From contig JAFSIU010000172.1 of NCBI GenBank assembly GCA_017439615.1, forward strand, positions 1 through 7,399: 7,399 nt of DNA. Direction: 5' to 3'. The DNA is from Bacillota bacterium (GTDB lineage: Bacteria; Bacillota; Dehalobacteriia; UBA4068). Made by a program: the position numbers and the translations under genes. The notes under the pieces are model-generated. The model saw only the letters and a program-made list of their open reading frames with translations, was not told where the DNA came from and searched no databases. The first letter of the stretch is position 1; every line of letters begins with the position of its first letter. Shown here piece after piece: positions 1-4,631 of the stretch.

Positions 1-1643
1 ATAGCTGCGAATTTGGCGATATCAGCACTAAGGAGCATTATGATAATTGGTATGCGGACTGGCTTGCCAACCCTGCAAATGCCGATAAAATCGCCGCCGC
101 TGTCGAGGAAGCTAAATATGATTTGACGGAATATTACGGTTGTGCCGAGGGCGAAACATATCCTGCCGAATATTATGTGAGCGAAGAGGAATATCTGAAC
201 GAATATTATATATATTATGCTTTGGATGATTATGATCTGCATATGGTAGAAGATTATCGTCTAATGAATTTTGATTCATATGGTATTGATCCTGACGATG
301 TTAACATTTTTGTTAATGATGGTTTTCTGCAATTCAAGGATGTAACCCCCATTATCGTAGATGCCCGCACTATGGTGCCCTTACGCCTGATTTTCGAGGC
401 ATTGAATATGCAGGTCAGCTATGATAATAATACAAGCACCGTAACAGCTAAAGATGCCGAAAAGCAAATTTCCTTTACGCTTGGTTCGGAAATATTGAAG
501 ATCGTTGAAAACGGTGTTGAATCGCAGGTTATTATGGATGTGCTTCCCTATGCTGAAAACGGCCGCGTATTTGTCCCCGTGCGTTTCGTTTCCGAGGCTT
601 ATGGCTGGGAGGTATTCTGGGATGCTGATAACAGAGTTGTTATTATCCTTGATAAAGATAGCTATGTTGCTGCCTTGAATAAAGGCTTTGATGAAATGAA
701 TGTCATTGAAACCGATGAAGAGTTGAATAAGGCTGTCATGGAAATTATGAGTATTTATGAACCTGCCTCAGATGATACCGCAATCAGACATTTTGCAGGC
801 ACTATGGCAATGGATATGGATCTTCCCGGACTTACTATGAAGATGAACAGCAAGATAAGCTACTATATTGAAGGTCAGAGCAGATTGCTTTATGATATGG
901 ATTATAGTATGACTGCTTCGGATGCTGTTACGAGCATAACTCAAGATTCGCTGCAAAGGATTTATGCAAATCTTTCTACCGGAAAAATGTTTACATATGA
1001 TTCCCTGACCAGTGAGGAAGCGGGAATGGAGGAATTATGGATTCTGGAGGCTTATGATGAGACCGCAGTCAATCCCATGACCTCTGTTATGGGTAATCAG
1101 ACCTATGTTTCCGATCTTATGCCCGAAACCTCAGGAATGACAGCCGGTGAATATATTTATAACGACGTAATAGGCGATGGCTCCGATCTGAATGTATTTA
1201 GCTTGCACAATGAGCTTGAGTTGTCTTATTATGCTGCGCTGATGCTTATGAATGATGAAAGTATTTCCCGTGAGGGCGATACCGTAACCATCTCAGCAAC
1301 AAAGGAAAACTATGAAAAGGCAGTACAGGCTCTTGGCATAAAGGACTATGCAGAATTCGTATACGATATGGAAGTGGAAATGGTACAAACGATCGATAAA
1401 GAAAATAAAACCTTGAGCATGGCGTATAAAATGTCGGAAGGGAGCAATACAATTAGCGGCGAGGCATATTATACTACTGAAGGAATGAAGATGAAATTAT
1501 CCTTAGATGGTTTAGTCGCAGGAAATGAGGAAGCAACAGGTATGGAAATGACGATGTCGCTTGCTCCTCAGCCCGCTCCCGATGCTTTCCCTGAGGTATT
1601 TTCGGAAAAAGCGGTGATTGTACCCGTAGAAATGCTGCAATAA
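1..1643 (+). CDS. Copper amine oxidase N-terminal-like (stalk) domain protein, 5' partial
   Basis: The protein is probably exported or surface-attached, but its exact role is unknown. The frame stays open from the TTG at 123 back to base 3 with no stop, so the TTG is not a convincing start; about 546 residues are visible and the N-terminus (with any signal peptide) lies outside the window. The first ~90 visible residues are acidic and tyrosine-rich (several EYY motifs). Bases ~303-656 encode two tandem stalk repeats of the copper amine oxidase N-terminal family: DARTMVPLRLIFEALNMQV followed by NNTSTVTA, and NGRVFVPVRFVSEAYGWEV followed by DADNRVVIIL. The remaining ~330 residues are rich in Met, Asp and Thr and predicted beta strands. 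They vaguely resemble LolA-like lipoprotein domains, but I cannot assign them. The family name is historical: no amine oxidase catalytic domain is present. In Bacillota such repeats usually occur in cell-envelope proteins. The gene ends at TAA, only eight bases before the infC promoter. Confidence 0.8.
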   Translation, partial: SCEFGDISTKEHYDNWYADWLANPANADKIAAAVEEAKYDLTEYYGCAEGETYPAEYYVSEEEYLNEYYIYYALDDYDLHMVEDYRLMNFDSYGIDPDDVNIFVNDGFLQFKDVTPIIVDARTMVPLRLIFEALNMQVSYDNNTSTVTAKDAEKQISFTLGSEILKIVENGVESQVIMDVLPYAENGRVFVPVRFVSEAYGWEVFWDADNRVVIILDKDSYVAALNKGFDEMNVIETDEELNKAVMEIMSIYEPASDDTAIRHFAGTMAMDMDLPGLTMKMNSKISYYIEGQSRLLYDMDYSMTASDAVTSITQDSLQRIYANLSTGKMFTYDSLTSEEAGMEELWILEAYDETAVNPMTSVMGNQTYVSDLMPETSGMTAGEYIYNDVIGDGSDLNVFSLHNELELSYYAALMLMNDESISREGDTVTISATKENYEKAVQALGIKDYAEFVYDMEVEMVQTIDKENKTLSMAYKMSEGSNTISGEAYYTTEGMKMKLSLDGLVAGNEEATGMEMTMSLAPQPAPDAFPEVFSEKAVIVPVEMLQ

Positions 1644-1651
1644 AATTATGC

Positions 1652-1681
1652 TTGACAAAGCATTGTGATATATGGTATTAT
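1652..1681 (+). promoter_or_regulatory. Sigma-A promoter of the infC operon (extended -10)
   Basis: A perfect -35 box TTGACA lies at 1652-1657, and TATTAT at 1676-1681 matches the -10 consensus at five of six positions. The spacer is 18 bases. A TG at 1673-1674 makes an extended -10 (TGGTATTAT). Transcription should begin near 1688, giving a leader of about 118 bases before infC. This is the best promoter in the window. Confidence 0.85.
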
Positions 1682-1687
1682 TTTCAG

Positions 1688-1792
1688 GCAATAAAGCAGA
1701 AGCACCCGCTTCTCACCTTCCGACAATCGCGTTGGCTGGTTAATAGCTTGGATGATTTTTAAGCGGGTGTATTATGCCCGCTTAATTTTTTT
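1688..1792 (+). ncRNA. L20-type leader (attenuator) of infC-rpmI-rplT
   Basis: This is a cis-acting leader RNA. A 5' hairpin pairs AGAAGC (1698-1703) with GCTTCT (1708-1713) around loop ACCC. A second hairpin pairs ACC (1715-1717) with GGT (1738-1740) and CCGAC (1720-1724) with GTTGG (1731-1735). CACCCGCTT (1703-1711) is also perfectly complementary, over nine bases, to AAGCGGGTG (1761-1769). That antiterminator helix would destroy the terminator at 1759-1792, while the 5' hairpin would hide the antiterminator strand. In Bacillus subtilis, ribosomal protein L20 binds the leader of this same operon and promotes premature termination. The layout and operon match that family (Rfam L20 leader). 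Pairing is read from the sequence; control by L20 is inferred. Confidence 0.8.
1759..1792 (+). terminator. Regulated intrinsic terminator in the infC leader
   Basis: TTAAGCGGG (1759-1767) pairs perfectly with CCCGCTTAA (1777-1785) around a nine-base loop. Seven T residues follow at 1786-1792. The terminator ends exactly where the infC ribosome binding site begins, so it can only act as a conditional attenuator: full termination would silence the operon. Confidence 0.88.
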
Positions 1793-1800
1793 GGAGGTGA
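1793..1800 (+). promoter_or_regulatory. infC ribosome binding site, deciding an ATT start
   Basis: GGAGGTGA at 1793-1800 is an almost ideal Shine-Dalgarno sequence. With GGAGG at 1793-1797, the in-frame ATT at 1806 lies eight bases downstream, normal spacing. The in-frame GTG at 1797 and TTG at 1791 overlap the site, and the ATG at 1752 precedes the terminator stem, so none is a credible start. Confidence 0.85.
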
Positions 1801-1805
1801 AAGTT

Positions 1806-2315
1806 ATTAAAGAACTGCGTATCAATGAAGAAATAAGAGTTGCAGAGGTTCGCCTTGTTGATACTGAAGGCAATTCTTCCGTTATGAGCATTTCCGATGC
1901 TCTGAAACATGCCATTGAAGCAGGGCTGGATTTGGTTGAAGTAAGTCCCGCCGCCGCTCCGCCCGTATGCCGTATCATGGATTATGGCAAATATCGTTTT
2001 GATCAGCTCAAAAGGGAAAAGGATGCAAAGAAAAACCAGAAGGCTGCTCAGCTGAAGGAAATGAAGCTCCGTCCCAATATCGAGGAAAATGATTTCGAAA
2101 CCAAAGCCCGTCTTACAGAGAAATTCCTGCAGGCTGGCGACAAGGTCAAGATTACCATTATGTTCCGCGGTCGTGAGGTTACTCACCCCGAGCTTGGCAA
2201 AATGTTATGCGATAAGCTTACCGAAAGGCTTGCCGAGGTTGGCGCGCCCGAAAAAACAGCCAAATTGGAAGGCAAGAATATGACAGTAATTTTTGCTCCC
2301 AAATCAAGCAAGTAA
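1806..2315 (+). CDS. infC: Translation initiation factor IF-3 (AUU start)
   Basis: IF-3 binds the 30S subunit, prevents premature 50S joining and checks start codon and initiator tRNA pairing. From ATT at 1806 the product is 169 residues, the usual family length, and begins with the typical [11 protein letters not shown]. The N-domain (about 1-70) ends in the IF-3 signature [14 protein letters not shown] (56-69). A lysine-rich helical linker follows, then the C-domain with [14 protein letters not shown] and [19 protein letters not shown] start at the upstream ATG (1752) would add 18 unconserved residues encoded by the leader terminator and its flanks. IF-3 itself discriminates against AUU, and in Escherichia coli this codon underlies infC autoregulation; the same logic is inferred here. 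First gene of the operon, 26 bases before rpmI. Confidence 0.95.
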   Translation: MKELRINEEIRVAEVRLVDTEGNSSVMSISDALKHAIEAGLDLVEVSPAAAPPVCRIMDYGKYRFDQLKREKDAKKNQKAAQLKEMKLRPNIEENDFETKARLTEKFLQAGDKVKITIMFRGREVTHPELGKMLCDKLTERLAEVGAPEKTAKLEGKNMTVIFAPKSSK

Positions 2316-2341
2316 TAAATTTAAAGAAAAGAGGAATAGTT

Positions 2342-2539
2342 ATGCCTAAGATGAAAACACATCGCGGTGCCGCGAAGAGATTAAAAGTTACCGGCTCCGG
2401 TAAAGTCGTCCGCTACCATGCTTATAAGAGCCACATTCTGGCCAAGAAGACCAGAAAGAGAAAACGCAACCTGCGCAAGGCTGCTGTCTGTGATTCCGCA
2501 GATATGAACAGAATCCGTCATATGCTGCCCTATATGTAA
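2342..2539 (+). CDS. rpmI: 50S ribosomal protein L35
   Basis: This is a small basic protein of the large ribosomal subunit. At 65 residues it has the normal length for bacterial L35. The conserved opening [20 protein letters not shown] and the run of Lys/Arg around residues 35-46 ([14 protein letters not shown]) identify it, and the C-terminal RIRHMLPYM matches the family ending. The ATG has a GAGG site at 2331-2334, seven bases upstream. It lies between infC and rplT in the classic order, 19 bases before rplT, and should be co-transcribed from the promoter at 1652 under the shared leader attenuator. Confidence 0.96.
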   Translation: MPKMKTHRGAAKRLKVTGSGKVVRYHAYKSHILAKKTRKRKRNLRKAAVCDSADMNRIRHMLPYM

Positions 2540-2558
2540 GAATTGGAGGAAATGAAAC

Positions 2559-2915
2559 ATGACTAGAGTTAAAAGAGGTATGGCTAAACATCAGCGCCAT
2601 AAGAAAATATTAAAAATGAGCAAAGGCTACCGTGCATCTTCTTCCAAGCTGTACAGAGTAGCTAACCAACAGGTCCTCAAAGCCCTTGCAAACAGCTTTG
2701 CTGACCGCAGAAAGAAAAAAGGCGATTTCAGAAAGCTCTGGATCACCCGTATCAATGCAGCTGCACGTCTCAACAACATCTCCTACAGCCGCATGATGGA
2801 TGGTCTTAAGAAAGCCGGAGTTACCATCAACCGCAAAATGCTTGCTGAGCTCGCAGTCAGTGATCCTGCTGCATTAGCAAAATTTGCTCAGATCGCAAAA
2901 GACGCTTTGAAATAA
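2559..2915 (+). CDS. rplT: 50S ribosomal protein L20
   Basis: L20 is an early 23S rRNA-binding protein needed for 50S assembly, and the autogenous repressor of its own operon in Bacillus subtilis. The product is 118 residues, the usual length. The extended basic N-terminus ([18 protein letters not shown], then [18 protein letters not shown]) and the globular C-domain ([36 protein letters not shown]) are typical. GGAGGA at 2545-2550 lies eight bases before the ATG. A nearby ATG at 2552 opens only four codons before a stop and is ignored. It is the last gene of the operon, with a strong terminator 10 bases downstream. The C-domain, which is the RNA-binding part used for repression in other bacteria, looks complete. 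Confidence 0.97.
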   Translation: MTRVKRGMAKHQRHKKILKMSKGYRASSSKLYRVANQQVLKALANSFADRRKKKGDFRKLWITRINAAARLNNISYSRMMDGLKKAGVTINRKMLAELAVSDPAALAKFAQIAKDALK

Positions 2916-2925
2916 GCTGTTTCAG

Positions 2926-2965
2926 ATATCATTCCGCTTTTGGGCGGAATGATATTTTGCTTTTT
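2926..2965 (+). terminator. Intrinsic terminator after rplT
   Basis: ATATCATTCCGC (2926-2937) pairs without mismatch with GCGGAATGATAT (2944-2955), a 12-bp stem with a six-base loop TTTTGG. A T-rich tail (TTT, GC, TTTTT) runs to 2965. It closes the infC-rpmI-rplT transcript. Confidence 0.92.
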
Positions 2966-2985
2966 GTGGTTTTTTGTTGTATTAT
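2957..2985 (+). promoter_or_regulatory. Possible promoter for the RNA methyltransferase gene
   Basis: TATTAT at 2980-2985 is a good -10 candidate, 33 bases before the gene. With a 17-base spacer the -35 would be TTGCTT (2957-2962), only a half match and buried in the tail of the preceding terminator. A promoter is expected because strong terminators lie on both sides of the gene, but the -35 is weak. Confidence 0.4.
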
Positions 2986-3018
2986 GATTAAAAAGCTTTA
3001 CTTAAAAGAGGGGAAAAT

Positions 3019-3816
3019 ATGAAATTCATTGAATTGACCTCCAAGGAAAACCCAATCATCAAACAAACTCACAATCTGCTCCAAGCAAGATATCGCAGGC
3101 AGGATCAGCTGTTTCTGGCAGAGGGACTTCGTCTTGCCGAAGAGGCGGTAGCATATGGCAATGTGGAATATTGTCTGTTTACAGAATTCTTTGCCGAAAG
3201 CGAAAGATGTCAGCAGGTGCTGCAGCAGGCAGAAGCAAAGGGTGCCAAGCTTTATCGCGTTCCGGGCTATATCCTCGGGCATTGCTCTGATGCCAAAACC
3301 CCGCAGGGTATCATCTGTGTTTGCCGTCCTCAAAATGAGCTTGATATGTCCTCATTGGGAGAAAGCTCTTTGCTGCTTTTGTGCGATGCTGTGCAGGATC
3401 CCGGCAATATGGGTACCATTTTCCGTCTTGCTTATGCAGTGGGTGCAGATGGTATAGTCTTGCTGCCCGGTTGTGTAGAAGCCCATAACCCGAAGGTCGT
3501 GCGCTCATCTATGGGCGGCATATTCAATATCCCCTTTGTCAAATTGGAAAACGAAGAAGCCTATGCTGCCTTGCAGGAGAAAAATATTGCTGTTGTGCTT
3601 GCCGATTCCAATGCCCAAAAGCTCTATTGGCAGCAGGATTTCACCAAAGCTTCAGCGGTACTTCTCGGCAATGAAGCCAATGGTTTGACTGATTTTTGGA
3701 AAAATATTGATGCGGAATCTGTCATATTGCCTATGCCTGGTGGTGCAGAATCTTTGAATGTGGCAATGACAGCTTCGGCAATTTGCTATGAGGTTTTGCG
3801 TCAGCGCCTTGGTTGA
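3019..3816 (+). CDS. TrmH/SpoU-family RNA 2'-O-methyltransferase
   Basis: This is a predicted cytoplasmic AdoMet-dependent ribose 2'-O-methyltransferase acting on rRNA or tRNA; the exact nucleotide cannot be read from sequence. The product is 265 residues, typical for the RlmB/TsnR/YsgA-like group. Residues ~1-105 form the substrate-binding domain (SKENPIIKQTHNLLQARYRR, FLAEGLRLAEEA, TPQGIICV). The SPOUT knot domain follows with all three motifs: DAVQDPGNMGTIFRLA (123-138, with N130 and R136), LLGNEANGL (215-223, with E219), and ILPMPGGAESLNVAMTASA (236-254). No key residue is missing. GAGGGG lies a few bases before the ATG. In many Bacillota a methyltransferase of this type follows rplT, which fits a 23S rRNA role by context only. 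Terminators on both sides make it a likely single-gene unit. Confidence 0.92.
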   Translation: MKFIELTSKENPIIKQTHNLLQARYRRQDQLFLAEGLRLAEEAVAYGNVEYCLFTEFFAESERCQQVLQQAEAKGAKLYRVPGYILGHCSDAKTPQGIICVCRPQNELDMSSLGESSLLLLCDAVQDPGNMGTIFRLAYAVGADGIVLLPGCVEAHNPKVVRSSMGGIFNIPFVKLENEEAYAALQEKNIAVVLADSNAQKLYWQQDFTKASAVLLGNEANGLTDFWKNIDAESVILPMPGGAESLNVAMTASAICYEVLRQRLG

Positions 3817-3845
3817 AGCATATCGTAAAATAAACAGTTTTGCAG

Positions 3846-3872
3846 AAAAAGCTCCTTTTCGGGAGCTTTTTT
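3846..3872 (+). terminator. Intrinsic terminator after the RNA methyltransferase gene
   Basis: AAAAAGCTCC (3846-3855) pairs with GGAGCTTTTT (3862-3871) around loop TTTTCG, with T residues at 3867-3872. The A-run opposite the T-run would also allow termination on the - strand, but no gene approaches from that side here. Confidence 0.9.
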
Positions 3873-3939
3873 CATATTCCTTCGGGCAAGTTCATAGATT
3901 ATTTCAGACAGAAAACAGATTGAGAAAGAGGTGCTTAAA

Positions 3940-4557
3940 ATGGGCAGCCTGAATGATTTTGCGCAGGTAAGAGAACAGCCTGAAGAAATCAGCGAAAAGA
4001 AGCGTATGAAGTCCTATGTTGTATTCTTATTGCAGTTAGCTTTCACTATGCTGTTCGTGGTCGCAGCTTTTTTTATCGTTTATGGCGATGCAACCTTCGG
4101 CGGCGCGGTTTCCGTTTATTTGCAGCAAGGACTGGAAATGGAAAACAGCTGGTTTTTCCCTGAGGATGTGCAGCCCGTGGATAATGATGAAGATGAAAGC
4201 CTTTATCGCCTGCCATGCAGCGGTGAGGTGAAAAAGGCAATGGTTCGCAATTCCGAAGGCGGACTTGATGTGGCGGGTTTTGCTATTGCCGGTGCCGAGG
4301 ATGAAGATATATTTCCTATGACAGCGGGTATGGTAAGTAAGCTTGCCGATAATGAAGGTGTTTTCACTGTTCAGATTGACCACGAAAATAGTATTTATAC
4401 AGTTTACAGCGGCTTAAAGGAATTGAGCGTTGCAGTTGGTGATGCTGTTGATTCGCAGAGTATCGGCACACTTGGAGGCAATGGTTTGTTGTTTGCTGTT
4501 TATATCAATGGCGCACCTGTTGATCCTGCGGCACTTTTTGGACAAATTGTAAATTAA
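3940..4557 (+). CDS. Membrane-anchored degenerate M23/LytM-fold protein (SpoIVFA-like position)
   Basis: This is a 205-residue protein with a ~24-residue cytoplasmic N-terminus, one transmembrane helix (about 25-48, SYVVFLLQLAFTMLFVVAAF) and an extracytoplasmic domain. Residues ~90-200 follow the M23/LytM pattern: SGEVKKA, DVAGFAI, FPMTAGMVSKL, VFTVQIDHENSIYTVYSGL, VAVGDAVDSQSIGTLG, then LLFAVYINGAPVDPAALF. The zinc-binding HxGxD position reads VAGFA and the HxH position reads GLL, so no peptidase activity is expected. SpoIVFA and SpoIIQ are known degenerate LytM proteins that work by binding partners. In many Clostridia a SpoIVFA-like gene and an M50 protease precede the TIGR03960 gene; here no M50 gene follows. 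The ATG at 3940 is chosen because GAGGTG (3928-3933) lies six bases upstream; a GTG at 3931 overlaps that site. The fold is fairly secure, the SpoIVFA link is inference. Confidence 0.75.
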   Translation: MGSLNDFAQVREQPEEISEKKRMKSYVVFLLQLAFTMLFVVAAFFIVYGDATFGGAVSVYLQQGLEMENSWFFPEDVQPVDNDEDESLYRLPCSGEVKKAMVRNSEGGLDVAGFAIAGAEDEDIFPMTAGMVSKLADNEGVFTVQIDHENSIYTVYSGLKELSVAVGDAVDSQSIGTLGGNGLLFAVYINGAPVDPAALFGQIVN

Positions 4558-4583
4558 CTATATCAATTCCTGAAATTATGTGT

Positions 4584-4627
4584 TAAAATATGCTTTAAGG
4601 CAAAAACAAGCCTTAAAGTATATTTTA
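4584..4627 (+). repeat. 18-bp inverted repeat upstream of the radical SAM gene (terminator or translational hairpin)
   Basis: Bases 4584-4601 pair with 4610-4627 over 18 positions, with one G-U pair (4592/4619) and an eight-base A-rich loop (4602-4609). The core is CTTTAAGGC/GCCTTAAAG. The 3' arm ends in ATATTTTA, so termination of the preceding transcript is possible, but no separate U-tract follows. The arm ends four bases before the GTG start of the next gene, so it could instead mask that start. TGTTAAAAT at 4581-4589 overlaps the 5' arm and resembles an extended -10 without a good -35. Confidence 0.7.
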
Positions 4628-4631
4628 GGAT

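Noticed and set aside
123..125. TTG at 123 as the start of the stalk-domain protein
   Set aside because: No ribosome binding site precedes it, and the same frame continues open through 40 more codons to the window edge with similar composition.
303..656. Amine oxidase function for the first gene
   Set aside because: Only the stalk repeats that share the family name are present; no catalytic amine oxidase domain is visible.
1752..1754. ATG at 1752 as the infC start
   Set aside because: It precedes the attenuator terminator stem, lacks a binding site, and adds 18 residues absent from the normal IF-3 length.
1782..2186. A 134-codon open frame on the - strand across infC
   Set aside because: It is antisense to a clear IF-3 gene, has no family resemblance, and its 3' end runs into the leader terminator.
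3871..3900. Possible promoter TTCATA (3871-3876) / TAGATT (3895-3900) before the LytM-like gene
   Set aside because: Both boxes match consensus at only four of six positions, and the -35 overlaps the terminator tail. A promoter is expected in this gap, but this pairing is not convincing.
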